A stretch of 20,023 nucleotides of DNA from a virus. The notes beneath the pieces were generated by a model. That model was not told where the DNA came from, did no database searches, and saw nothing but the letters and a program-made list of their open reading frames with translations. The position numbers and the translations under genes are program-made. The stretch covers positions 1 to 20,023 of IMG/VR virus record IMGVR_UViG_3300001533_000681; one strand, given 5' to 3'. Numbering within the stretch: position 1 is the stretch's first letter; the number at the start of each line of letters is the position of its first letter. Positions 5,978-14,855 of the stretch are shown here, piece after piece.

Positions 5978-8623
5978 ATGGGGTTCAGAAGAATCTACTA
6001 TAATAATTATAGTAACACTATTCATTTATGGGAAACTATGAATGGAAAAAGTCAAAAAATTTCTGTAAAATCAGATATAGAATATTATGTTCCTGATAAA
6101 ACGCGGATGTCCGACAAAAAAGATATTTGGGGAAATCCGGTAATATTACAGACGTCTAAAACGAGAAAAGACATGAAGAGTTTTGTCGAATTCTCAAAAG
6201 TAAAGACATGTGAAGCATCATTGTCTGAGGACATGAAGTTTTTACAAAAGAGATATATTGGTGTTAATATGCCAGTTGATATGGATGATTTTCAGATTGC
6301 TACAATCGATATTGAGCTTAAATCTGGTTCTACATTCCCACAAAACATTGCTGATATTGTACCATACGAAATTAATTTGATTTCAATTCATTATTCAAAA
6401 ACTAACGAAGTTATAACGTATGGTACAGAAGAATATACGGGCGATAGTCTTTTAGTTAAAGAATATCATTATATTCCCGATGAAAAATCAATGCTTGAAA
6501 GATTCATTAAAGATTTCAGAAAAAGGAACGTTGATATAATTACAGGGTGGAATGTAAAGTTATTCGATATTCCATATTTTATTAATCGTTGTAAAAAACT
6601 TGAGATTGAGTTATGTTTATCTCCTCTAAATATATACGATGATGTCAAAGTGAAAAATTTTGATAATACAATGAATGCGTATTCAATTGCCGGAATATCA
6701 ATTCTTGATGGATTAGAATCATATAAAAAATTTACATATAAGAAACTTGCTTCATACAAACTAAATAATGTTGGTATGGAAGAAGTAAATGAAGGTAAGC
6801 TCGAATTTGAAGGCGAAATAAATCAGATATATAAAACAGATTGGAATCGTTTTGTTGAGTATAATGTTCAAGACGTTTTATTGACAAAAGCAATTGAGGA
6901 TAAAAAACAATGTATTCCTCTTATTATTAGCTTTTGTTATGAAGCATTGATTCCATTTGAAAGAGTTTATTCAACAATTGCATTGGTTACAGGATATTTT
7001 GTTCACTATCTTCACAAGAAGAACATTATGTTTCCTGACCCACCAGAAACACATAAGGAGTTGTATCCCGGTGCGTATGTTTATGCGACACCGGGGTTAT
7101 TTCAGTACTTAATGTCTTATGATGTTGAGTCTGAGTATCCTCACATGATTATGATGTATAACATTAGTCCAGAAACTTTGGTTTATATGCCTGACAGTGA
7201 AGAAGGATTAATTAAAACTCCGGCATCTGATTTATATGACTGTGAAACGCCACAAGGTCATTTTCAAATTTCAGGAATTTACTATCGTAAAGATAAAAAA
7301 GGTATCCTTCCTGAAATTGTGGAGAATATATTTAACGAAAGAAAATACTTTAAACAAAAGTCCAAAGTAGCAGACGGACTTGAAAATAAACAGAACATTG
7401 GAGAAATATCAAAAAATACATTCTTACCAATTGAGCTTGTTGAACGCCTTACAGGTGAAATAAAAACCGAGGGCCATTCAGCAACATATTATGACAGTCA
7501 ACAGCTAGTAAGAAAGATTCTTATCAATTCGATGTACGGTGTATTAGGTAATCCACACTTCGCATTTTATAACGCTAAGAATGCTTCAGCTATCACGATT
7601 GGTGGAAGACATTTAATTAAGTATCTCTCTGATGAAATAAACTTGTACATGAAAGAACGTTGGCATTTGGAAGTGCATAAATATTTACCTGAACTTTGTA
7701 AAGGTAAAACACTTCCACAGATTCAAGACAACGTAGTAGTTATTGTTGATACAGATTCAAATTATATCTGTCTTGATGAAGTAATAAAAGGAATTGGAAT
7801 TGAGTTTAAAAATAATGAACAATTTAGAAAATTTGCAAATATTTTGGATAAGAGATTTTTAAAACCATTCTTTGAAAAAATACTTGACAAATATGCTGAA
7901 CAGTTCGGTGTACCTCAAATGATTAATTTTAAAAGAGAAAAAATAATTCTCAAAAAGTTGACTATCAAGAAGAAAAAATATGCAGACTTGGTGCTTGACG
8001 ATGAAGGAAAAATTTCATACAAGGATGGTACATTATATACTGACAAACCTAAATTGTCAAAAACAGGTATCGAAACTGTACGAACAACAACACCAGAATT
8101 CTGTAAAGAGCATTTGGATAATTTATTAAGAAATATCATGGAATATACTGATGTAGAAAAAGTAACAGAAGTGCTAGGTAATATCTATGATGAATTCTAT
8201 GATGCATCAATTGAATCAATTTCAAAATGTGTTTCTGTTAGAAATTATACTAAATATAATTTTGATATAGATTCATTTGTTGAAAATGATAAAATTATAT
8301 ATCCTTCACACTGCCCTCAACATGTCAAAGCAGCCGTCAATTATAATTATTTGGTTGCTAAATATGGATTGAGTTTAGAAACTGTTGGGGATGGTTCTGA
8401 TATAAAATTGATATATGTTAATCCTAATAATGAATTAAACACTGAAGTAATTGGTTATATTGGTAAATATCCAAAACAATTTAAAAACATATTTAATATT
8501 GATAAAGAAGAACAATGGAAAAAACAATTTCAATCTATTCTTCAAAGATTTTATGATGTTGTTGGTTGGGGAAAAGTTAATGTCGATACAACATGTGCAA
8601 GTGATTTTATAACATTTGTATAA
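5978..8623 (+). CDS. 43: Family B DNA polymerase, gp43-like
   Basis: Replicative DNA polymerase with proofreading, 881 residues (T4 gp43 is 898). The 3'-5' exonuclease motifs are Exo I D111-I-E113, Exo II around GWNVKLFDIP (190-199) and Exo III Y295-N-V-Q-D299. Polymerase motif A is YDVESEYP (381-388), motif B is K513-ILINSMYG (ending 521) and motif C is VDTDS (590-594) with the catalytic aspartates 591 and 593. The chain is intact, with no intein or intron. The C-terminus ends ASDFITFV, resembling the short hydrophobic clamp-binding tail of T4 gp43 (ASLFDMFDF). AGGAGA at 5965-5970 precedes the ATG; a 28-base gap separates it from the DHH gene. Confidence 0.97.
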   Translation: MGFRRIYYNNYSNTIHLWETMNGKSQKISVKSDIEYYVPDKTRMSDKKDIWGNPVILQTSKTRKDMKSFVEFSKVKTCEASLSEDMKFLQKRYIGVNMPVDMDDFQIATIDIELKSGSTFPQNIADIVPYEINLISIHYSKTNEVITYGTEEYTGDSLLVKEYHYIPDEKSMLERFIKDFRKRNVDIITGWNVKLFDIPYFINRCKKLEIELCLSPLNIYDDVKVKNFDNTMNAYSIAGISILDGLESYKKFTYKKLASYKLNNVGMEEVNEGKLEFEGEINQIYKTDWNRFVEYNVQDVLLTKAIEDKKQCIPLIISFCYEALIPFERVYSTIALVTGYFVHYLHKKNIMFPDPPETHKELYPGAYVYATPGLFQYLMSYDVESEYPHMIMMYNISPETLVYMPDSEEGLIKTPASDLYDCETPQGHFQISGIYYRKDKKGILPEIVENIFNERKYFKQKSKVADGLENKQNIGEISKNTFLPIELVERLTGEIKTEGHSATYYDSQQLVRKILINSMYGVLGNPHFAFYNAKNASAITIGGRHLIKYLSDEINLYMKERWHLEVHKYLPELCKGKTLPQIQDNVVVIVDTDSNYICLDEVIKGIGIEFKNNEQFRKFANILDKRFLKPFFEKILDKYAEQFGVPQMINFKREKIILKKLTIKKKKYADLVLDDEGKISYKDGTLYTDKPKLSKTGIETVRTTTPEFCKEHLDNLLRNIMEYTDVEKVTEVLGNIYDEFYDASIESISKCVSVRNYTKYNFDIDSFVENDKIIYPSHCPQHVKAAVNYNYLVAKYGLSLETVGDGSDIKLIYVNPNNELNTEVIGYIGKYPKQFKNIFNIDKEEQWKKQFQSILQRFYDVVGWGKVNVDTTCASDFITFV

Positions 8624-8640
8624 CAGGAGAAAATATTATA

Positions 8641-9720
8641 ATGGCAAGAAAGAGTATATTCGACTTAGCAAGCAAAGACAACAAAATCAAAGAAATGATG
8701 GGTGATGCTTATCTTGATTTAGATAACAGACCAAAACAAGCATTTATTTCATCACAGGTAATTACATTGAATTTATTATTCAGTGGTAGAGTTAAGGGTG
8801 GAATTCCTAAAGGCAAAATGTCAATGATTGCCGCACCATCAATGTTGGGTAAATCTTTAATTGGATTATCATTTGTCAGTCAAGCACAAAGAATGGGAAT
8901 GCAGGTAATTATTATTGATACCGAAAGAGCATTTAGTCCCGAAACAGCTAAACTTTTTGGTATTGATATGAGTCATGATAACTTGTTCGTTTTTCAGGAC
9001 AATAGTATTGAAAAACTTATTACGTTTATTCTTAATATTTTTGAAGGAATGACAAGAGAAGAAAGAGAAAACATATTATGTGTTATGGATTCTTGGGGAA
9101 CACTTGTAACATCAAAAACCATTGAAGATGGATTAGCAGGTAAAGATGTTATGGACATGACAGAACCTAAGAAAAAGAATAAATTAGCAAACATTATTCT
9201 TAACACAAAGGCAACTTGGTTTATTATTAACCATGTTTATGATAACATTGGTGGTTTTGGTGAAATGCTTGCTATTCCGGGTGCAAGAAAAATTATATTT
9301 AATTGTGATTCTGTTGTTCTTGGAGAAACAAGAGCAAAAGATAGAGATAAAGAAAAAGAACTTCTTGGTCATATTATAACAGCAAAAACATATAAATCAA
9401 GATTTTCAAAAGAACAATCTAAATTGAAATTTAAAATTAAACAACATGGTCTTATTGATACATATTATGGTCTTCTTCCAGATGCAATTGAAGGTGGTTA
9501 TGTTCTTGAAGGTAAAGTAGGTAAATCTAAAGGATATTACAGAGCACACATTCAAGATGATAAACCATTAAAAGAAATTGATATTTACAATTCTAAATTT
9601 TGGTTGCCGTTGTTTAATGAAACTGATTTTAGAAAATATTTAGAAAATAAATATCAATTTGATGATGAATCAGATTTATTGAAAAATGAAAAAGACCTTG
9701 ACAAATTGTTAGAGGGATAG
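8641..9720 (+). CDS. uvsX: RecA/UvsX-like recombinase
   Basis: Strand-exchange ATPase that forms filaments on single-stranded DNA and starts recombination-dependent replication. Its 359 residues compare with 391 in T4 UvsX. Walker A is APSMLGKS (65-72), the catalytic glutamate region is IIDTERAF (91-98), and Walker B is LCVMDSWG (146-153) with D150. The segment YDNIGGFGEMLAIPGARKI contains the L2-like region and the conserved glycine-rich turn of UvsX proteins. The C-terminus is acidic (DDESDLLKNEKDLDKLLEG), as in other RecA-like proteins. It follows the polymerase by 17 bases with CAGGAGA as ribosome site. Confidence 0.93.
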   Translation: MARKSIFDLASKDNKIKEMMGDAYLDLDNRPKQAFISSQVITLNLLFSGRVKGGIPKGKMSMIAAPSMLGKSLIGLSFVSQAQRMGMQVIIIDTERAFSPETAKLFGIDMSHDNLFVFQDNSIEKLITFILNIFEGMTREERENILCVMDSWGTLVTSKTIEDGLAGKDVMDMTEPKKKNKLANIILNTKATWFIINHVYDNIGGFGEMLAIPGARKIIFNCDSVVLGETRAKDRDKEKELLGHIITAKTYKSRFSKEQSKLKFKIKQHGLIDTYYGLLPDAIEGGYVLEGKVGKSKGYYRAHIQDDKPLKEIDIYNSKFWLPLFNETDFRKYLENKYQFDDESDLLKNEKDLDKLLEG

Positions 9721-9731
9721 GGATACTGTTA

Positions 9732-11132
9732 ATGTCACAAGACCCGAAATTTTATGAAGATTTGTTAATAAAATTTCTTTACATTAAAAAAGTTGTGAGA
9801 GAAAAAATATTACCTTTTCTCTCACCAGACCTTTTTGATAGAGATGAAAACAGGGAAATTGTAAAACAAATACTTGCCTTTTTAGAAAAGTATGATAAAT
9901 TTCCTAAAGCTCAAGAATCATTATTAAAATTAAAAGAAGAACCACGAACTCATCTTAAAGAAACTATTATGTCCATCAATTCAGATGAATATGATGATGA
10001 ATATTTACTTGATGAATTAGAAACATTCATTAAAGAGAACATGATTTCTAATGTTTGTTATGGAACGATAATGTCTTTAAGTGAGGAAGATGGTTTAAAT
10101 GGGAGTAAAGACTCACCCGATAAATTAAGAGATGCATACGCATTTTCTTTTGACAAGAACATTGGTTTAAATTTGTTTAAATCCGAAGACCGGATGTATA
10201 AACATTTACATGAAAAGAAACACATTGTTGAAACAAACATCAAACGTCTTAATGAACAAATTGATGGTGGTGTACATGCAAAATCATTAACACTATTTAT
10301 GGCAGAAACTAATATGGGTAAATCATTAGTGATGTCATCAATGGCTGTTGGTAATGTTTTATCAAATAAAAATGTCTTATACATTTCATGTGAATTGTCA
10401 GAAAACGATACTGGTGTAAGAATGCTTGCAAATTTATGGGACATTCCTATAAAAGATTTAAAAACCATTACAAAAGATAAATTTCATAAAAAGTATGAAG
10501 ATATAAAAACAAAATTTGGTGATAAATTAGTTATTAGAGAATATCCACCAAAAGCTATGAACGCAAATACTATTCGAAATTTATTAAAGGAATTAGAATT
10601 AAGAAAATTTATACCAGATGTGATTTATCTTGACCAAATTGGAAACATGAATTCTATATACCGTGTTCGTTCTGATAATACCTATACTGAAATGGGTAAA
10701 GTCACGATGGAAGTTCGGGGTGTTGCTATTGATTATGATGTTCCAATCATATCTGCTATACAAACTAATAGAGATGGATTTGGTGCATCTGAAATTGATT
10801 TAAAAAATACTGGTGATTCTCTTGGTTATGTACAAACAGCTGATGTTGTTATTGCTATCACACAATCAGAAGAATTTAGAAAACAGGGAAAATTCATTTG
10901 GGATGTCCTTAAAAATAGATACGGGATTAATAAAGTGAAATTAACTGTAAATGTAAATTATGAAAAAATGAAAGTAACTGATGACTATGATGCTGTTGCG
11001 GAAATTCAATATGCGGAAATAAGAACATCTGAAGCTAAAAAAGAAAAAGCAAAAGAAGCTATATCAATGATTACAGATATTAAAAATGATGATATTGACA
11101 AAGAAGAAAAAAAATTAATTGAATGGGAATAA
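9732..11132 (+). CDS. 41: Replicative DNA helicase, gp41/DnaB-like
   Basis: Hexameric 5'-3' helicase of the replication fork, 466 residues (T4 gp41 is 475). The helical N-terminal domain covers about 1-150 and the RecA-like ATPase domain the rest. Walker A is AETNMGKS (191-198), the following strand has LYISCELSE (216-224) with the catalytic glutamate, Walker B is DVIYLDQIGN (296-305), and the sensor region is AIQTNRDGF (342-350). GDSLGYVQTADVVIAI matches the conserved C-terminal part of DnaB/gp41 proteins. The last 40 residues are highly charged. It lies 11 bases after uvsX and probably works with the primase at 13167. Confidence 0.93.
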   Translation: MSQDPKFYEDLLIKFLYIKKVVREKILPFLSPDLFDRDENREIVKQILAFLEKYDKFPKAQESLLKLKEEPRTHLKETIMSINSDEYDDEYLLDELETFIKENMISNVCYGTIMSLSEEDGLNGSKDSPDKLRDAYAFSFDKNIGLNLFKSEDRMYKHLHEKKHIVETNIKRLNEQIDGGVHAKSLTLFMAETNMGKSLVMSSMAVGNVLSNKNVLYISCELSENDTGVRMLANLWDIPIKDLKTITKDKFHKKYEDIKTKFGDKLVIREYPPKAMNANTIRNLLKELELRKFIPDVIYLDQIGNMNSIYRVRSDNTYTEMGKVTMEVRGVAIDYDVPIISAIQTNRDGFGASEIDLKNTGDSLGYVQTADVVIAITQSEEFRKQGKFIWDVLKNRYGINKVKLTVNVNYEKMKVTDDYDAVAEIQYAEIRTSEAKKEKAKEAISMITDIKNDDIDKEEKKLIEWE

Positions 11133-11144
11133 TAGGAGAATATA

Positions 11145-11528
11145 ATGTCTGAAAGAATGGGTATGATATCAACAGAAGCATTAAGTATTGATAAATCAGA
11201 AGAAAATATTATTGACAATATACAAAAAAAGAATTTTTTTAAAATTTTAAAAGAATGCGGGTATACTTACGAAAGATTGAAAGTTATATTTGAGAGTGAA
11301 ATTTATACCAATGAAACACAAAATGACTTAAATATAACTTTAAGAAAAATTAAGAAATCTCATGGTATACATTTATCAGATTCAGTAGTATTTCTTGAGG
11401 ATTTTACCCGTATTAAAAAGATTTTATATTTTCTTGATGGTGATTCTAAGTATATAATCAAAACAGAATTATCAGAAAGATACAATATTGATTTTGAAAC
11501 AGTTGATATGAATTATTTAAAATATTAG
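11145..11528 (+). CDS. Hypothetical protein in the gp33 position
   Basis: A 127-residue acidic protein I do not recognise by sequence. It is predicted mostly helical, without cysteine pairs or membrane segments. The stretch NFFKILKECGYTYERLKVIFE (about 30-50) has a faint resemblance to the middle of T4 gp33, the late-transcription co-activator (112 residues). In T4 the order is 33-59-32, and this gene lies two places before gp32. The C-terminus (VDMNYLKY) has hydrophobic residues but not a convincing clamp-binding tail of the gp33 type (TLDFLL). AGGAG at 11134-11138 supports the start. The gp33 link is a synteny-based guess. Confidence 0.75.
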   Translation: MSERMGMISTEALSIDKSEENIIDNIQKKNFFKILKECGYTYERLKVIFESEIYTNETQNDLNITLRKIKKSHGIHLSDSVVFLEDFTRIKKILYFLDGDSKYIIKTELSERYNIDFETVDMNYLKY

Positions 11529-11534
11529 GTACGT

Positions 11535-12230
11535 ATGGAAAATTCTACACATTTAATATTTTCAATTGTAAAGAAATTAGAATCTATTACATTTAAAACC
11601 TTAAACATAGGTAAAAAACTTGAGAATGTTAAAATTAAATTAGCTAAACTCAATAAAGGCACCGTTGCATGGGTTGATTGTAATGCAAGAATAAATAAAC
11701 TATATAATGAATTAGAATCAAGTTTAGACGTTAGTAATATTGAAAATCAAATTTTTAAATATGTAGCCCAATCAAGTTTTAGATATGCGGATTCTTATAC
11801 AAAAATGTATTGCAGTAAAATTTATAATAATATTGAAAATGGATATTATACACATAAACAATTCGTAATTGCATATATGTATGAATCATTATTTGTTAGC
11901 AAAAAAATTAGAATCAAAAATTTAAACTTGAATAGGATAAAAGAAATAAAGAAATTATTTACAAGGAAACAATTTAATGCAGATGTCGATTTTTTAATCT
12001 CCATTAATAAGTCCCTTAATATTACTAAGGTTCAAGATTATTTTAAAATTAATAACAATGGTGAAAATATTGTGTATAATTTGATTAAAAAAGGTTTTAT
12101 AAGTCCGATTTTTTATATGTATTATTATAAAAAAATATTTACAAATGATAAACAAAGTATCGACTCAAAAAGTAAAGAATATCTCCATTTTGAGAGATTA
12201 AATAATATTATTTTTAAATTTTTAAATTAA
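11535..12230 (+). CDS. Hypothetical protein, possible gp59-like helicase loader
   Basis: A 231-residue, lysine- and asparagine-rich basic protein, apparently all helical, located directly upstream of gp32. T4 gp59, the loader that puts gp41 helicase on gp32-coated DNA, is 217 residues, basic, all-helical and sits in the same place. The C-terminal region NGENIVYNLIKKGFISPIFY has the same pattern as the T4 gp59 segment around YIFKLLQSNIISFETF. Overall similarity seen by eye is weak, so the assignment rests mainly on position, size and composition. The ribosome site (AGG, 11527) overlaps the stop codon of the previous gene, implying coupling. Confidence 0.7.
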   Translation: MENSTHLIFSIVKKLESITFKTLNIGKKLENVKIKLAKLNKGTVAWVDCNARINKLYNELESSLDVSNIENQIFKYVAQSSFRYADSYTKMYCSKIYNNIENGYYTHKQFVIAYMYESLFVSKKIRIKNLNLNRIKEIKKLFTRKQFNADVDFLISINKSLNITKVQDYFKINNNGENIVYNLIKKGFISPIFYMYYYKKIFTNDKQSIDSKSKEYLHFERLNNIIFKFLN

Positions 12231-12247
12231 ACTTTTGGAGGTAAAAA
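12181..12247 (+). promoter_or_regulatory. AU-rich leader and strong ribosome site of gp32, possible autoregulatory operator
   Basis: The strongest ribosome site of the window, GGAGGT at 12237-12242, precedes the gp32 ATG (12248). Upstream, 12197-12231 is purely A/T and contains TTTTTAAATTTTTAAATTAAA-type repeats. This resembles the unstructured AU-rich operator of T4 gene 32 mRNA (repeated UUAAA units). At 12181-12198 a 5-bp hairpin (ATCTC/GAGAT, 8-base loop) lies 67-50 bases before the ATG, where T4 has its pseudoknot. The loop bases ATTT (12187-12190) could pair with AAAT at 12200-12203. The RNA structure is inferred and weak. Confidence 0.4.
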
Positions 12248-13117
12248 ATGCCTAAGTTTAAAAAAGACTGGTCATCAGTCATCAAGACAATGAAGGAACA
12301 AAACAAAGGCGGTAGCTACAAAGATTCTCGTATCTATATGCCAGACTACAAAGATGATGGAACGGCAAAAGCAACTATTCGCTTTCTTCCTGCTCCAGAT
12401 GTTGATGTTCCGTTTGTAAGTAAATATACTCACTACTTCAGAGGTATTGGTGGGTGGTATATTGATAATTGTCCAATAAATATTGGTGGTCAATGTCCTG
12501 TTTGTGAAGACAATAACAGATTGTGGGAAGAACACGAACAAGACGTTAGAAACAGAAGAAGTCTTAGAAAATTGAATTACTACGCAAATATTATTGTAGT
12601 TGAAGACAAAAAGACTCCTGCAAATGAAGGTAAAGTTTTCCTTTTCAAATTTGGTAAAAAGATTTTTGATAAAATCATGGAAACCATTGACGAAGGTGCA
12701 GTCCCATTTGATGAAAATGCAGGTGTAAATTTTTATCTTAAAATTAAAAAGACTAAAGTTGGAAATGATTTACTTCCTAATTATGACGCATCTGTCTTTT
12801 CAGAAAACGAATCAAGTCTTGAAGAGATTTGCGGTAGTAAAGAAAAAGAAAAAGAAGTATTGTCAAAAGCATATCCATTAGCTGAATTTAAAGATGTTAA
12901 ACAATTCAAATCATATGAAGAATTGAAAGCAAAATTTAATAAAGTTATTGGTGAAACAACTGCACCAGTTAATACACCAATTGCTAATGCAGATATGACT
13001 GAAACAAAAACTGAAACACCACCAAAAACTACTAAAGAAGAATTTAGTGATGAAGAAGTTTTTGCTGAAGAAGATGATAAAGATTTTTTCGACAACATGA
13101 CAATTGAAGAAAATTAA
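12248..13117 (+). CDS. 32: Single-stranded DNA-binding protein, gp32-like
   Basis: Cooperative single-strand binding protein of the replication fork, 289 residues (T4 gp32 is 301). The core holds a zinc site H62-x12-C75-x7-C83-x2-C86, matching T4 H64, C77, C87 and C90. The following YANIIVVEDKKTPANEGKVF segment closely parallels T4 gp32 [21 protein letters not shown], and continues as FKFGKKIFDKI. The N-terminus is basic (self-interaction domain). The C-terminal 30 residues are strongly acidic, as in T4, where this tail contacts polymerase, UvsX and gp59. It is the last gene before a hairpin terminator and has the best ribosome site here, consistent with high expression. Confidence 0.95.
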   Translation: MPKFKKDWSSVIKTMKEQNKGGSYKDSRIYMPDYKDDGTAKATIRFLPAPDVDVPFVSKYTHYFRGIGGWYIDNCPINIGGQCPVCEDNNRLWEEHEQDVRNRRSLRKLNYYANIIVVEDKKTPANEGKVFLFKFGKKIFDKIMETIDEGAVPFDENAGVNFYLKIKKTKVGNDLLPNYDASVFSENESSLEEICGSKEKEKEVLSKAYPLAEFKDVKQFKSYEELKAKFNKVIGETTAPVNTPIANADMTETKTETPPKTTKEEFSDEEVFAEEDDKDFFDNMTIEEN

Positions 13118-13127
13118 TTGATTGATT

Positions 13128-13146
13128 GGGGGAGTTAATCTCCCCC
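13128..13146 (+). terminator. Rho-independent terminator after gp32
   Basis: A perfect 7-bp G+C-rich stem, GGGGGAG (13128-13134) with CTCCCCC (13140-13146), encloses a 5-base TTAAT loop and is followed by TTGTTT. In this AT-rich DNA it stands out sharply. It sits 10 bases after the gp32 stop and would end or attenuate the operon that began at 5053. The following gene begins within 21 bases, so its expression needs readthrough or another promoter. Confidence 0.85.
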
Positions 13147-13166
13147 TTGTTTAAAAAGGACTATTG

Positions 13167-14189
13167 ATGAGTCATTTTGATTTAGAAAAACAACTTCTTA
13201 TTGAATTGGAAGTTAAAAATATTTTAGCTACACAATTCACTGATGTTTACTATTCGGGAACATCATATAATTTTAGATGTCATATATGTGGCGATAGCAA
13301 AAAGAGTATGTCTAAAAAACGAGGCCACATATATACATCTCAAATACCGTGGGTGTATCATTGTTATAATGGTGATTGTAACGCACACATGACTGTTGAG
13401 ACATGGTTAAAATCATACTTCCCATTTGAATATCAAAGAGTAATGAAGGAAGTTACAAAATTAAAAATGTCTGATAAACATTCAGAAAATGTAAAATCAT
13501 TGAAAGAAAAAATTAACAAAATAAAAATTAAAAAATTAGAAAAGAAAAATGATGAAAAGAACGATGTCAGCTTTTTTAAAAGCATAAAAGGATATCCAAA
13601 ATTAATTGAATATTGTAAAGAAAGATTAATCCCTGAATCAGTTTATATGAAATGGTATTATGTTGAAGATGGATTTTATAAAAATAGATTAATAATTCCG
13701 TTTTATGATAATAACGGAAAAATTTATTATTATCAAGGAAGAGATTTAAGAAAACATAGTAATTGTAAATATCTTTCACGTGCAGGCGATGATTTAAATT
13801 CGATTTATAATTTTTATAATATTGATAAAGATAAACCAGTTGTGGTTCTCGAAGGCCCAATAGATTCAATATTTATTGAGAATAGCATAGGGTTGACAGG
13901 ATTAAAAGATAAATCAGAATTATTAGCAAATATTACTCATAAATATTTTTTATTTGATAATGATAAAAGTGGACAAGAAAAATCAAGAATGTTATTAATA
14001 AAACGTGGTGAATATGTTTTCAATTGGAAACTATTTTTAAAAGACTATCCATGTAGAAAGAAAATCAAAGATGTTAATGATTTTATCATATATAATAATG
14101 CAGGTATAAGAAAACTAACATTTGAAATGTTAAAAAAATACTTTACAAATAATAGTCATCATAAATTATTTTTTGCGTGGAAGGCATAA
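13167..14189 (+). CDS. 61: DNA primase, gp61-like (DnaG-type)
   Basis: Makes RNA primers for lagging-strand synthesis together with the gp41 helicase. A zinc-binding domain shows C38-x2-C41 with CGDSKKS and then C66-x4-C71, as in T4 gp61. The TOPRIM domain has VVVLEGPID (225-233, E229) and YFLFDNDKSG (260-269, D264 and D266). I chose the ATG at 13167, giving 340 residues (T4 gp61 is 342), with AAAAAGGA at 13153-13160 as ribosome site. A TTG one codon upstream is not needed. The stop overlaps the next start (TAATG). Confidence 0.92.
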   Translation: MSHFDLEKQLLIELEVKNILATQFTDVYYSGTSYNFRCHICGDSKKSMSKKRGHIYTSQIPWVYHCYNGDCNAHMTVETWLKSYFPFEYQRVMKEVTKLKMSDKHSENVKSLKEKINKIKIKKLEKKNDEKNDVSFFKSIKGYPKLIEYCKERLIPESVYMKWYYVEDGFYKNRLIIPFYDNNGKIYYYQGRDLRKHSNCKYLSRAGDDLNSIYNFYNIDKDKPVVVLEGPIDSIFIENSIGLTGLKDKSELLANITHKYFLFDNDKSGQEKSRMLLIKRGEYVFNWKLFLKDYPCRKKIKDVNDFIIYNNAGIRKLTFEMLKKYFTNNSHHKLFFAWKA

Positions 14190-14845
14190 TGATTATTGCA
14201 GGAATAGATTATAGTAAAAATTCTCCGGGTGTTATGATATCAAACATCGATAAAAATTTTGAAATCATAAATACTGAATATAGAGGATTTACAAGTGTTA
14301 AGAAAACAACTAAATTAGATTCTAATCTTATATTCTATCATAAGAACGAATTTAATAATGATATCGAAAAAGCAGTTTGGATGAGAGACCACATTATCGA
14401 ATTTATTGAAGATGTTGATTACTGTGCCATAGAGGGGTACGCCCTCGCAGCCAAAGGTAAAGTGTTTGATATTGCAGAAGCAACAATGTGTACAAAGTTA
14501 GGAATTTATGAAGGACATAAAGCATTACGAATATATGAACCAAGCACAATAAAACTGTTCGCAACTGGTAATGGAAATTCGGCTAAAGTTGAAATGGGTG
14601 ATGCTTATGTCAAATACGAAGAAAAATTCAAACCAGATTTGAGTCACTTAACACCATATAAACCTCCATCAGAAGATTTAGTTGATGCATATTTTTGTAT
14701 GAAATTATTACAAACTGAATTGAAATTGAGATATGGAATTGTTGAATTAAGAGATTTAAGTTTAGAAACAATCAAAATTTTCAATAGAGTTACTAAAGCC
14801 AATCCTGAAAATATTTTAGTAAGAAATTTTATAATTAAAAATTAA
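14189..14845 (+). CDS. RuvC-like Holliday junction resolvase
   Basis: An RNase H-fold nuclease of the RuvC type, 218 residues. The first strand is MIIAGIDYSKNSPGV with D7, the second acidic residue is E82 in CAIEGYA, and the third motif is SEDLVDAY with D163 and D166. ATGNGNSAKVEM (125-136) matches the RuvC region with a conserved lysine (K133). These four acidic positions are the RuvC catalytic signature. It would cut branched recombination intermediates, a role that T4 gives to the unrelated endonuclease VII (gp49). The start at 14189 overlaps the primase stop and has AAGG just before it; a GTG at 14177 in the same frame is less likely. Other RNase H-fold roles cannot be excluded. Confidence 0.85.
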   Translation: MIIAGIDYSKNSPGVMISNIDKNFEIINTEYRGFTSVKKTTKLDSNLIFYHKNEFNNDIEKAVWMRDHIIEFIEDVDYCAIEGYALAAKGKVFDIAEATMCTKLGIYEGHKALRIYEPSTIKLFATGNGNSAKVEMGDAYVKYEEKFKPDLSHLTPYKPPSEDLVDAYFCMKLLQTELKLRYGIVELRDLSLETIKIFNRVTKANPENILVRNFIIKN

Positions 14846-14855
14846 GGAATAAATT

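Noticed and set aside
10058-10468. 136-residue open frame on the - strand within gp41
   Set aside because: Opposite the conserved Walker A region of the helicase; no motif or supported start, so a shadow frame.
14177-14188. GTG start extending the RuvC-like protein by four residues
   Set aside because: The ATG at 14189 gives the canonical short N-terminus before the first strand and forms a TAATG coupling with the primase stop.
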